Origin: Sinomonas humi | GTDB lineage: Bacteria; Actinomycetota; Actinomycetes; Actinomycetales; Micrococcaceae | Length of the DNA stretch: 64,000 bases | Assembly (NCBI RefSeq): GCF_000802235.1 | Contig: NZ_JTDL01000082.1 | Span: 145,683 to 209,682, forward strand | Direction of reading: 5' to 3' | Part shown: positions 18,264-26,284 of the stretch, piece by piece | How the letters are laid out: the number at the start of each line of letters is the position of its first letter | Numbering within the stretch: position 1 is the first letter of the stretch | Notes under the pieces: model-generated | What the model saw: only the letters and a program-made list of their open reading frames with translations | Told to the model about the DNA's origin: nothing | Database searches by the model: none | Program-made: the position numbers and the translations under genes

Positions 18264-19193
18264 CTAGGCAGCGTCGCTCCCGTAGCGGGCGAGCAGCCGG
18301 TTCTTGATCATGTCCCGGAGCAGGATCAGCACGGCTGAGGCCGCCTCTGACATCGGCTCGTGGTCCGCCGTGCACAACCCGAACTTGACGTGCAGAGCCG
18401 GCTCGACGAGATGTCGCATTCTGAATCCGGCCTCGGGAAAGAGCGCGTCGGCCGCAGATCTGGGAAGAACCGTCGCCCCGAGATTGGCGTGGAGAAGCCG
18501 GCTCAGGGCGGGGACGGATTCCACTTCTCCAGCTATCCGGAGGGGAAGGCCCTGATCGGCGAACGCCTTGTCGAGGAGCCGCCGGACGGTGTGGTTGTCC
18601 TCAGGGAGGAAGAGAGGCAGCTGAGAGGCTTCCCGCAACGTGATCGACCGCTCGTCGGGCGAACCCTGGTCCACCTCCGGGCTTGCCACCACGTACAGGT
18701 CGTCCAGAATCATGCTCGTGAAGCGGACGCCCCGGGCTTCCCGTGGCTCGTAGATGAGAGCCATGTCCAGCCTGCCGTTCTTGATGGCATCGCTGAGGAC
18801 TCCCCCGAAGATCTCCGTCAGGTGCAAGGTGATGTCGGGATAGCGGCGCCCGACTTCCTGCACGATGGCAGGCGCCAGGCTTGAGGCCATGCAGTAGGGC
18901 GCCATCGCGATGGCAACGCGTCCCGAGGGCGCTGCACCGGACCGCTCGACGTCCTGGCGGGCCTGTTCCACGAGCCGAAGGATCGATTGGGCATGCCGGT
19001 ACAGGGCGTTGCCCGCGGCAGTCGGCTCGACACCCTGCTTGCTCCGGATCAGCAGCCGCTGCTTGAGTTCCTTCTCAAGGGCGGATACCTGTTGGCTGAG
19101 GGCCGGCTGCGCGACATGCAGCGCCGCCGCGGCCTTCGTGATGCTGCCCGAGTCTACGATCCTGACAAAGTATTCGAGCTTCCGGGTGTCCAC
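18264..19193 (-). CDS. LysR-family regulator, Nac-like
   Basis: 309 residues. The N-terminal winged HTH (MDTRKLEYFVRIVDSGSIT, KAAAALHVAQPALSQQVSAL) is closest in style to the Nac/Cbl-type LysR branch; the rest is the usual two-lobed effector domain (VAIAMAPYCMASSLAPAIV, MALIYEPREARG, LFLPEDNHTVRRLLD). GTG start at 19193 with AAAGGTG upstream. An ATA-N9-TAT site lies 27 nt before the start codon, and two more sites with the same left half precede the aminotransferase and pxpA genes. It probably controls itself and these operons in response to a pathway compound. Confidence 0.9.
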   Translation of the reverse strand: MDTRKLEYFVRIVDSGSITKAAAALHVAQPALSQQVSALEKELKQRLLIRSKQGVEPTAAGNALYRHAQSILRLVEQARQDVERSGAAPSGRVAIAMAPYCMASSLAPAIVQEVGRRYPDITLHLTEIFGGVLSDAIKNGRLDMALIYEPREARGVRFTSMILDDLYVVASPEVDQGSPDERSITLREASQLPLFLPEDNHTVRRLLDKAFADQGLPLRIAGEVESVPALSRLLHANLGATVLPRSAADALFPEAGFRMRHLVEPALHVKFGLCTADHEPMSEAASAVLILLRDMIKNRLLARYGSDAA

Positions 19194-19219
19194 TGTCTTT
19201 CACCTTTCGAGGTCCCGTC

Positions 19220-19234
19220 ATAACAGATCAGTAT
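19220..19234. promoter_or_regulatory. LysR-type (Nac-like) site 2, ATA-N9-TAT
   Basis: ATA-ACAGATCAG-TAT, preceded by GTC, in the divergent region between the LysR gene and the solute-binding-protein gene. Well placed for autoregulation and control of the importer. Confidence 0.6.
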
Positions 19235-19426
19235 GTCGGGACACAGAAGCTGTCTTTGTGTGACCCAGACCTCAAACGCTAGTTTGAAGCTAATGGCCAG
19301 ACCGCAATGCCGCTGTCTTGGTCAGCCCGATTTCTAGTCTTTCCGGAAAATCACTCATCGAGCCATCCAACTCGATCATTCCGCAACGTATCAATTCAAG
19401 CTGCTTGCCCCGAGAAAGAGCGTATT

Positions 19427-20509
19427 ATGGGATTTTACACGAAGTACCGCACGGCGGCCACGGCTCTCGCCGCCGCCTCAGTTCTCGCCCTTTCTGCTTG
19501 TGGAGGCGGCAGTACTCCCCAAGCTGGCTCATCGACTTCGGGCGAAGTTAACATCATCGCCTACGCCTCCGTCTGGCAGGACCAGTACACCGCAGCCGTT
19601 ATCAAGCCGTTCGAGGCGAAGTTCCCGAATATCAAGGTCAACTACGTTGCGAAGCGATCGTCCGCGGACATGCTCAGCGCATTGCAGGGGCAGAAGAGCA
19701 AGCCGAATACCGACGTCGCGATCATGGACCAGTCGGTCTCCCAGAGCGGCAACCAGCAGGGCCTCTTCGCCAAGATCGACCAGAGCACCGTCCCTAACCT
19801 CGCTAACGTGCCGGACAAGTTCAAGGACAAGAATGGCTACGGACCAGTCGACATGCTGGACGCCATCGGGCTCGTGTACGACACGAAGACGTTCCCCACT
19901 CCCCCGAGCAGCTGGAACGCCCTGTGGGACAAATCGAACTGCGGCAAGGTCAACGTGGTCGCTCCGCCGTCCCTCCTTGGCCTCTCCCTGACCGCGATCA
20001 CCTCCAATATGCAGGGCGAGGACTACACGAAGAGCATCGACAAGGGAGTGGCGAAGCTCAAGCAACTCGCCCCCTGCATCCAGACGTTCTCGCCCCAGCC
20101 TGACGAGTACCAGAACGTCATCACCGGCCAAACCGTCCTCGGACTTGGGCAGAACGCCCGCGGGCAGTTCTATGCCGACCAGACTGGCAAGAAGATCGGT
20201 GTGGCCTTCCCGAAGGAGGGCACGGCCTACCAGATCAACACGATCAACCTGATCAAGAATGCCCCGCACTCAGCAGCAGCGAACACGTTCATCAACTACG
20301 CCCTCTCGGCAGAGGCTCAGGAAGCATTCGCGAAGGATCTCTTCTACGCTCCGTCCGTGAGCAACGCGGTCCTTCCGGCCGATGTGAAGTCCCGAGTGGT
20401 ACCGACCGACGGATCGCTCAAGATCCTTCCGCTTGACGTCGACTTCATGGCTTCGATCCGCGACAAGTGGACGCAGACCTGGAAGCAAGAAATCATCCCG
20501 GCCAAGTGA
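19427..20509 (+). CDS. Extracellular solute-binding lipoprotein of a PotD-like ABC importer
   Basis: 360 residues. Signal peptide with lipobox LALSAC (Cys about residue 26), then a Gly/Ser linker and a type II periplasmic-binding-protein fold (VNIIAYASVWQDQYTAAVIK, PFEAKFPNIKVNYV, FVNYALS-like INYALSAEAQEAF near the end). PotD/AfuA-like binding proteins carry small charged organics; the ligand here is unknown. ATG 19427 has GAAAGAG upstream and gives a clean signal peptide. The next gene starts at or just after its stop, so the four importer genes form one unit. Confidence 0.9.
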   Translation: MGFYTKYRTAATALAAASVLALSACGGGSTPQAGSSTSGEVNIIAYASVWQDQYTAAVIKPFEAKFPNIKVNYVAKRSSADMLSALQGQKSKPNTDVAIMDQSVSQSGNQQGLFAKIDQSTVPNLANVPDKFKDKNGYGPVDMLDAIGLVYDTKTFPTPPSSWNALWDKSNCGKVNVVAPPSLLGLSLTAITSNMQGEDYTKSIDKGVAKLKQLAPCIQTFSPQPDEYQNVITGQTVLGLGQNARGQFYADQTGKKIGVAFPKEGTAYQINTINLIKNAPHSAAANTFINYALSAEAQEAFAKDLFYAPSVSNAVLPADVKSRVVPTDGSLKILPLDVDFMASIRDKWTQTWKQEIIPAK

Positions 20510-20553
20510 TGACCGTGCTTCCTCAGCTCGCCCCTCTCAGGAAAGTCAATCCC

Positions 20554-21687
20554 GTGAATTCAGCCAACACCGTGGGTTCGTCGAAGCTGTCCATTGTCGA
20601 CCTCACGAAGCGATACGCCCCTGGGCTGGAGCCAGCCGTGGACCGTCTGTGCATGGATGTCGAGGAGGGCCACCTCGTGGCCCTCCTCGGCCCCTCAGGC
20701 TGCGGCAAGACGACCACGCTGCGCATGGTCGCAGGGCTCATGGACCCCACCGCCGGCTCTATTGTGGTCGACGGCAAGGACATCACCCAGACACCTGTGA
20801 ACAAGCGCGGAATGGGGATGGTCTTCCAGTCCTATGCCCTCTTCCCACATATGGATGTGGCGCAGAACGTCGCTTTCGGCCTTCAGATGCGCAAGGTGCC
20901 TTCCGGGGAACAGGCCAAGCGCGTGAATGCTGCTCTCGAAATGGTCAAGCTCGCGCACCTCTCGAAGAGGAAGGTACGTGAGCTCTCAGGTGGGCAGCAG
21001 CAGCGTATTGCGCTCGCCCGTGCCCTGGTGGTGGAACCGACCCTCCTGCTCCTGGACGAGCCGCTGTCGAATCTGGACGCCAAGCTGCGCGAGACCATGC
21101 GCAGTGAGATCCGGTCGATTCAACAGCGCACGAAGGCGACCACGTTGTTCGTCACCCATGACCAGGACGAGGCGCTTGACATGGCCGACCGGATCGCTGT
21201 CATGAACGGCGGGCTGATCGAGCAGTACGACACGCCGGCGATGGTCTATGAACGTCCCACGACCCGATTCGTGGCCGACTTCATCGGCCAAGCCAACTTC
21301 CTCACCGCGCAGGTCCTCTCTGAGAACGGACAAGCCGCGGACGGCGAGCGGTACTACAAGGTCGAGGTCGGCGGACTTGGCCGCTACAGTGCCGTTGGCG
21401 CTCCCGGACTCGCGGGAAGCAGCCGGGAGATCGTGATCCGTCCGCACAGGCTCCGTGCCTCGCTCCACCCCCGCCCCGGAGACGATGCGATCGCTGGAAC
21501 GATCGAACGTGTGAGCTATACCGGCGACACGATCGCCTTCGCCGTCCGCGTCGGGGACCGGAGACTGCTGGCACAGTCAATGACCTCGAGCGCGGATATG
21601 CCTCGCACAGGCGATGCAGCATACCTTTCTTGGGAAGCCGCTGACGCATTCCTCCTCCCCGGGCACATCAGAGGGTCAGGCACATGA
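20554..21687 (+). CDS. ABC transporter ATP-binding protein, PotA/FbpC-type
   Basis: 377 residues. Walker A GPSGCGKTT, Q-loop VFQSYALFPHM, signature LSGGQQQRIALARAL, Walker B LLLLDEPLSNLD, H-loop VTHDQDEAL, then a C-terminal TOBE domain (about residues 240-377; EIVIRPHRLRA, RVSYTGDTIAF). I prefer GTG 20554, which has AGGAAAG 8 nt upstream; the ATG at 20509 overlapping the previous stop is the alternative and adds 15 residues. Energises the importer encoded by the flanking genes. Confidence 0.92.
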   Translation: MNSANTVGSSKLSIVDLTKRYAPGLEPAVDRLCMDVEEGHLVALLGPSGCGKTTTLRMVAGLMDPTAGSIVVDGKDITQTPVNKRGMGMVFQSYALFPHMDVAQNVAFGLQMRKVPSGEQAKRVNAALEMVKLAHLSKRKVRELSGGQQQRIALARALVVEPTLLLLDEPLSNLDAKLRETMRSEIRSIQQRTKATTLFVTHDQDEALDMADRIAVMNGGLIEQYDTPAMVYERPTTRFVADFIGQANFLTAQVLSENGQAADGERYYKVEVGGLGRYSAVGAPGLAGSSREIVIRPHRLRASLHPRPGDDAIAGTIERVSYTGDTIAFAVRVGDRRLLAQSMTSSADMPRTGDAAYLSWEAADAFLLPGHIRGSGT

Positions 21688-22607
21688 CCGCCCCAACCGA
21701 GACCCAGCAACTCATGTCGGTGCGCGCCGGCGTTCTGCCGGGCGCACTCGAGAAGGCCAAAGCAGCACGGGACCGCCGAACGTACCTCCTGCTCCTGCTC
21801 CCCGCGATCTTGGGGCTCTTCGCAACCTTCCTTCTGCCGCTCGGCTATATGGTCAAGATGTCCTTCGACAGGGGCGCACCGGACGGCGTCATCGAAAGCG
21901 CCTTCACCCTTGATTCCTACGTTCGAGCGCTCTCCGACCCCTACTACTGGCAGGTCATCTGGAATACCTTCCAGATGGGCATCATCGTCGGGGTCCTCTG
22001 TGTCCTGGTGTCCTATCCGATCGCACTGTTCCTCGTTCGGACTAGGAGCAGATTCAGGGGACTCCTCATGGCCGTGGCCGTCGCCCCCCTGCTTACCTCG
22101 GCCATCGTCCGCACCTACGGCTGGATGGTGATCCTCGGCTCGAACGGGCTCGTCAACTCCTCGCTCCACAGCATGGGCCTGATAGACGCACCGCTCAAGC
22201 TCACCAACAACATGACGGGCGTCGAGATCGGTCTGGTCGAGATCTTCATGCCCTACGCCATCCTCACCATGGTCTCGGGCTTCGGCCGCCTCAGCTCCCA
22301 ACTCGAGGAGGCCGCCGGTTCCCTCGGAGCGAACGGCTTCCAGGTCTTCGCGCGCATCACGCTCCCGCTTAGCCTTCCGGGCGTGCTCGCATCGTTCCTG
22401 ATGGTGTTCGTCCTCACCATCAGTACCTTCGTAACCCCGACGCTCCTTGGCGGCGGAACCGTGCAGGTGCTCGCAACAGAGATCTACGACCAGACCACCG
22501 GAGTCCTGAACTGGCCGTTCGCAGCAGCACTCTCGGTCATCCTTCTGGCACTCTTCGGCGCCATCATCGCCGTCTACCAGCGGCTCACCAGGAAGATCGG
22601 AGGCTAG
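21684..22607 (+). CDS. ABC transporter permease, PotB-type
   Basis: 307 residues with six predicted membrane helices. The EAA loop for docking to the ATPase is LEEAAGSLGANGFQVFARIT. The N-terminal cytoplasmic leader (about 35 residues) precedes the first helix LLLLLPAILGLFATFLLPLG. The ATG overlaps the stop of the ATPase gene (ATGA), so translation is coupled. Confidence 0.92.
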   Translation: MTAPTETQQLMSVRAGVLPGALEKAKAARDRRTYLLLLLPAILGLFATFLLPLGYMVKMSFDRGAPDGVIESAFTLDSYVRALSDPYYWQVIWNTFQMGIIVGVLCVLVSYPIALFLVRTRSRFRGLLMAVAVAPLLTSAIVRTYGWMVILGSNGLVNSSLHSMGLIDAPLKLTNNMTGVEIGLVEIFMPYAILTMVSGFGRLSSQLEEAAGSLGANGFQVFARITLPLSLPGVLASFLMVFVLTISTFVTPTLLGGGTVQVLATEIYDQTTGVLNWPFAAALSVILLALFGAIIAVYQRLTRKIGG

Positions 22608-22609
22608 CG

Positions 22610-23440
22610 GTGCAGCAAACATTGGCCGTTGACGAAGCTCCACCCTTCAAGCCGCGGCGCAGAATCGGCAGACCAGCCTTCGGGACCCTCCTGTTCCTCC
22701 TCTATATTTTCCTGCTTGCACCGCTGCTGATCGTTTTCGTCATCGCATTCGAATCGAATCAATATCTCTCGTTTCCGCCGCAGGGGTTCACGCTCAAATG
22801 GTTCGAGATGCTGCCGAGTGAGAGCATCTTCGTCGACGGGATGAAGGTCACGCTCGTCGTCGCGGCGAGCGTCACCGTGATCGTGCTCGCAATCGGGGTG
22901 CCTGCCGCCCTCGCGCTCGACAGGTACGAATTCAAAGGGAAGGGCGCGCTCCATGCGTTCTTCCTCTCGCCCCTCCTCGTGCCGAGCATCGTCCTGGCCC
23001 TCGGGCTCGTGCTCATCCTCACCCCGCTCGGGCTCACCAACACTTACGAGGGAATCATCATCGGGCACGTTGCCATCACGTTTCCCTTCGTGGTGAGAAC
23101 CACCCTCATGAGCCTGACCACCGCCGACACATCCTGCGAGGCGGCCGCACGCATCCTCGGCGCAGGGGCTTGGACCGTGTTCCGGCGCATCACGCTCCCG
23201 CTCATCCGCTCAGGTGTCATTGCAGGCGGAATCATCGCCTTCATCGTCTCGTTCGATGAAGCCGTGATCTCCCTCTTCGTTGCCGGATCCGGGCTCCCGA
23301 CGCTTCCCGTCCAAATATTCCAGTACGTTTCGAACTCGGCGGACGCAGCCGTCGCAGCCCTCTCAGTCGTCCTGATCCTCATCTCGCTCGGCGTGGTAGT
23401 CGTGGTCGAGCGGGTGATGGGCCTGAGGAAGGCGCTCTAG
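22610..23440 (+). CDS. ABC transporter permease, PotC-type
   Basis: 276 residues, six predicted helices, EAA loop CEAAARILGAGAWTVFRRIT. GTG start 2 nt after the previous stop. With the partner permease, ATPase and binding lipoprotein it completes a spermidine/putrescine-, iron- or phosphonate-type importer. A strong hairpin follows, separating it from the pxp genes. Confidence 0.92.
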   Translation: MQQTLAVDEAPPFKPRRRIGRPAFGTLLFLLYIFLLAPLLIVFVIAFESNQYLSFPPQGFTLKWFEMLPSESIFVDGMKVTLVVAASVTVIVLAIGVPAALALDRYEFKGKGALHAFFLSPLLVPSIVLALGLVLILTPLGLTNTYEGIIIGHVAITFPFVVRTTLMSLTTADTSCEAAARILGAGAWTVFRRITLPLIRSGVIAGGIIAFIVSFDEAVISLFVAGSGLPTLPVQIFQYVSNSADAAVAALSVVLILISLGVVVVVERVMGLRKAL

Positions 23441-23468
23441 AACTCTTCTCCACCGGGCAACTCCCTCC

Positions 23469-23504
23469 AGACCCGCCGTCGGCCATCCGGCCGGCGGCGG
23501 GTCT
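23469..23504 (+). terminator. Hairpin terminator after the importer operon
   Basis: 16-bp stem with one mismatch (left arm AGACCCGCCGTCGGCC) and a 4-nt loop. It splits importer and pxp genes into separate or only partly linked transcripts. Confidence 0.75.
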
Positions 23505-23530
23505 ACCTGTCCGTCCACGTGTCCTAGGTC

Positions 23531-23545
23531 ATAACGCTGGCCTAT
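23531..23545. promoter_or_regulatory. LysR-type (Nac-like) site 3, ATA-N9-TAT, overlapping a 14-bp palindrome
   Basis: ATA-ACGCTGGCC-TAT preceded by GTC, about 136 nt before pxpA. Its right half overlaps the perfect palindrome CTATCCCGGGATAG at 23542-23555. Third member of the GTCATAA-N8-TAT set. Confidence 0.6.
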
Positions 23546-23680
23546 CCCGGGATAGACGATCAGTCTTTGTTCAGGGGGCTCCGGCGATGAGACGATCAAG
23601 TAGGACAAAATGCGGGACGCCGCAGGCGAAATATCCCGACATTCGAAAGACCATTCTCAAGACCGCGAAAAGAGCAACTC

Positions 23681-24469
23681 GTGAACCCCATGATCGACCT
23701 CGTGGCAGATCTCGGCGAAGGATTTGGCGCATATCGGATCGGGAATGACCCCGAGCTTCTCGAAATCGTCTCAAGCGCCAATATCGCGTGCGGGTTCCAT
23801 GCGGGAGATCCGGACATCATGAACTTCACGGTGGCAGAATGCGTCCGCCGCGGCGTGGGCATTGGAGCCCATCCGAGCTTCCCGGACCTCCGTGGATTTG
23901 GCCGCCGCACGATGGACCTGAGTGAAGACGAGGTCCGCAACGACGTCCTCTACCAGCTCGGAGCCCTTTCGGCGTTCGCCGCCATGCACAGCGGTCGCGT
24001 TGCTCACGTTGCGCCTCACGGGCGCCTTGGGAACCTCGTCGCCGTGCGCCCCGATTACGCTGCCGCCGTCGTCGACGCGGCTGCCGGTGTCGACGAGGAT
24101 CTCATCGTCGTCGCCCAGGAGGGAGAACTCGCCAAAGCGGCCCGCGCCCGCGGGCTGCGCGTCGGCGTCGTCGGGATCGTTGACCGTGCGTATCAGGAGG
24201 ACGGCACCCTCGTCCCGCGCAGCCTTCCCGGCGCGGTGCTCCACGACCCTCACGCGATCGTTGATCGGACCGTCCGCATGGTGTGCGAGCGGAAGCTGCA
24301 AACCACCTCGGGCGTCGACATCGACATCGAGGCCGACACGGTCCTGCTGCACGGCGACAACGAAGGAGCGGTGAAGTTGGCCCGGCTCATCCGCTCCGAG
24401 CTCACTTCCGCGGGTGTCCACATCGCACCTCTGGCCGAGGTGCTGGCTGCGAAGCATCCGGTGGCCTGA
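23681..24469 (+). CDS. pxpA: 5-oxoprolinase subunit A-like (LamB/YcsF family), divergent
   Basis: 262 residues, LamB/YcsF-type deacetylase-like fold. PxpA with PxpBC hydrolyses 5-oxo-L-proline to glutamate using ATP. Conserved parts seen: DLVADLGEGFGAYRIG, SSANIACGFHAGDPDIM, GIGAHPSFPDLRGFGRR, LYQLGALSAF, RAYQEDGTLVPRS and LLHGDN. Changed parts: the family's HVKPHGALYN reads HVAPHGRLGN (Lys lost) and EVFADR reads GIVDR. These are in the presumed active site, so activity or substrate may differ. GTG 23681 or ATG 23690 starts it. It is 2 nt from pxpB. Confidence 0.85.
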   Translation: MNPMIDLVADLGEGFGAYRIGNDPELLEIVSSANIACGFHAGDPDIMNFTVAECVRRGVGIGAHPSFPDLRGFGRRTMDLSEDEVRNDVLYQLGALSAFAAMHSGRVAHVAPHGRLGNLVAVRPDYAAAVVDAAAGVDEDLIVVAQEGELAKAARARGLRVGVVGIVDRAYQEDGTLVPRSLPGAVLHDPHAIVDRTVRMVCERKLQTTSGVDIDIEADTVLLHGDNEGAVKLARLIRSELTSAGVHIAPLAEVLAAKHPVA

Positions 24470-24470
24470 G

Positions 24471-25193
24471 ATGCCTACGTTCGCACCTTCCCCCGTAGAT
24501 GTCTTCGAGTCCGGAGATGCCGCATTGCGCGTCGTCGCGAAGTCCGGCGATTCCGAGCGGGACTGGAACACCGTCCACCGGCTCGCCGAATGGCTCGAGA
24601 TGTGCGGCGCGGAGGGCCTGCGCGGGGCGGTCGCCACGTATGACTCGGTGCTGGTGGAGTTCGATGTCCTCGCCGTCTCGGCACGCCAGATGCGTGCCTT
24701 CGTCGGCTTGGGTATGCGGCAGCTTGCGCTTTCCGCGGACGACGACGGCTCCCCCCGAGCCTTCGACGTCCCCGTTGTGTACGGGGGCGACTTCGGGCCG
24801 GATCTTTCCGACGTGGCCGAGCAGCAAGGTCTTTCAGTCGACGACGTCGTCCGCCTCCATTCGTCCAAGACCTACATCATCCGCTGCCTTGGAGCACCCG
24901 CCGGATCGCCCATGATGGACGGCCCTGACTTTCCGCTTCCGGTGCCGCGTCTCAAGGACCCGCGCCTGAGCGTTCCGGCCGGAGCTGTTTCGGTAGCGGG
25001 GCGCCAGGCGGTCATCGCTCCTGCGGTCGCACCTGGTGGTTGGCGCGTGATCGGCCAGACCCCTCTTGCCCTCCTCGACATTTCTCGCGAGCCCCTCGTG
25101 CCCTACCGGCCGGGTGATGTGCTCCGCTTCCGGCCGATCCCGGAAGAGGAGTTCGCGGCGTACGCAGGCAGGATGATGGAGGCCCACGCATGA
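24471..25193 (+). CDS. pxpB: 5-oxoprolinase subunit B-like (KipI family), divergent
   Basis: 240 residues, KipI/allophanate-hydrolase subunit 1 fold. The N-terminal domain (FESGDAALRVVAKSGDSERD) and the cyclophilin-like C-terminal domain (VPVVYGGDFGPDLSDVAEQQ, PRLSVPAGAVSVAG, APGGWRVIGQTPLALLD) are clear. The usual loop GF-x-PGFP-x-LGGL is replaced by GAPAGSPMMDGPDFP, and QTGIYP by QAVIAP. Starts 1 nt after the pxpA stop; stop overlaps the pxpC ATG. Confidence 0.87.
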   Translation: MPTFAPSPVDVFESGDAALRVVAKSGDSERDWNTVHRLAEWLEMCGAEGLRGAVATYDSVLVEFDVLAVSARQMRAFVGLGMRQLALSADDDGSPRAFDVPVVYGGDFGPDLSDVAEQQGLSVDDVVRLHSSKTYIIRCLGAPAGSPMMDGPDFPLPVPRLKDPRLSVPAGAVSVAGRQAVIAPAVAPGGWRVIGQTPLALLDISREPLVPYRPGDVLRFRPIPEEEFAAYAGRMMEAHA

Positions 25194-26194
25194 AGGGCCA
25201 GCTCATCGTTCGTCAGGCCGGCAACTCGGTCGTGACGGATCTAGGGAGGTTCCGCGGCCCGCGCTATGGGCTCCCGGTGAACGGCGCACTGGACCAGTAT
25301 TCGGCTAGGGCCGCCAATATCCTCGTCGGGAACGACGAAAATGCACCGCTCGTGGAACTTACTGCTCTCGACTTCAGGATGACTGTCACCACTGACGTTC
25401 TGATCTCTGTCACGGGTGCGCCGCTTACACTGACGGTCTCAAACCGGGAATGTCCCCTCTGGCAGCCGGTTTCCGTGGCGGCAGGAGAGACAGTCGCGAT
25501 TCGAGGGATCCACGGTGGCCTGCGCGCCTACTTGGCTGTCCATGGGTCCGTCGACGCGCCCACCCTGCTCGGCAGCTGCACACCCGACACCGTTGTCGGG
25601 TTTGGGCTCCAGCTTCGGGAGGGAATGGTGCTCGAGACCCGTTGCAGCCTCGGCCCTCTCCGTCAGCCCTATTTCGACATGCCGCTCTTCCGCTTCGGAG
25701 CGGAGCGACCCCCCGTGGGACATGAGCTGGTTGTCTCGGTCACCGACGGGCCGGACTTCGCCGAGTTCGGCGATTCGGCCAACCTTCTCTTCACGTCGGA
25801 ATACCGAGTCAGCCCCCGGAGCAACCACATTGGACTGCGCCTTGGCGGCAGGCTCCCGGAGAGGACGACCACGGGAGAGGTGCTTTCGCGCGGAGTCCCT
25901 GTCGGCGCCATCGAAGTCCCATCACGTGAGGAACTCCTCGTCCTGCATCGGGGTCGCGGTGTCACTGCGGGCTACCCAGTCCTCGCCGTGGCCACGAGCC
26001 TCGGGCTCGATGTCCTGGCCCAAGCGCGGCCCGGTGACACCGTTCACTTTGTGAGGACGACAGTCTCCGAGGCAACCATCGCCTACCGGCGTTCGATGCT
26101 CGAACTCGAAACCCTTCGGAAATCCGTTGGCACCGCCTTCGGCCTCCTCGGCATCCCGAGCCCAGGGGGCGGCCAGGATCTTCCGGCCGCCTGA
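25190..26194 (+). CDS. pxpC: 5-oxoprolinase subunit C-like (KipA/biotin-dependent carboxyltransferase fold), divergent
   Basis: 334 residues, partner of PxpB. Seen: TDLGRFRGPRYGLPVNGALD, ANILVGNDENAPLVELT, GLRAYLAVHGSVDAPTLLGS and SEYRVSPRSNHIGLRLGG. Family motifs that differ: TIQDLGR reads VVTDLGR, the TGAD turn reads TGAP, SRST after the LGS reads CTPD, and the DRQTTGGYP region reads GRGVTAGYP. Overlap ATGA with pxpB. Divergence in all three subunits together suggests a shared shift of substrate rather than decay, since every frame is intact. Confidence 0.88.
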   Translation: MKGQLIVRQAGNSVVTDLGRFRGPRYGLPVNGALDQYSARAANILVGNDENAPLVELTALDFRMTVTTDVLISVTGAPLTLTVSNRECPLWQPVSVAAGETVAIRGIHGGLRAYLAVHGSVDAPTLLGSCTPDTVVGFGLQLREGMVLETRCSLGPLRQPYFDMPLFRFGAERPPVGHELVVSVTDGPDFAEFGDSANLLFTSEYRVSPRSNHIGLRLGGRLPERTTTGEVLSRGVPVGAIEVPSREELLVLHRGRGVTAGYPVLAVATSLGLDVLAQARPGDTVHFVRTTVSEATIAYRRSMLELETLRKSVGTAFGLLGIPSPGGGQDLPAA

Positions 26195-26284
26195 GCCGTA
26201 CCGTTCCAAAATCCAACCTACCTGCCACCAACAAGCCACCTCGGTCGTGCTATCAACGGCACCGCCCAGTCCTTTGGAGAATCG

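Noticed and set aside
21516..22643. 375-residue minus-strand frame opposite the permease gene
   Set aside because: His/Glu/Asp-rich antisense product of a membrane protein gene, typical of shadows.
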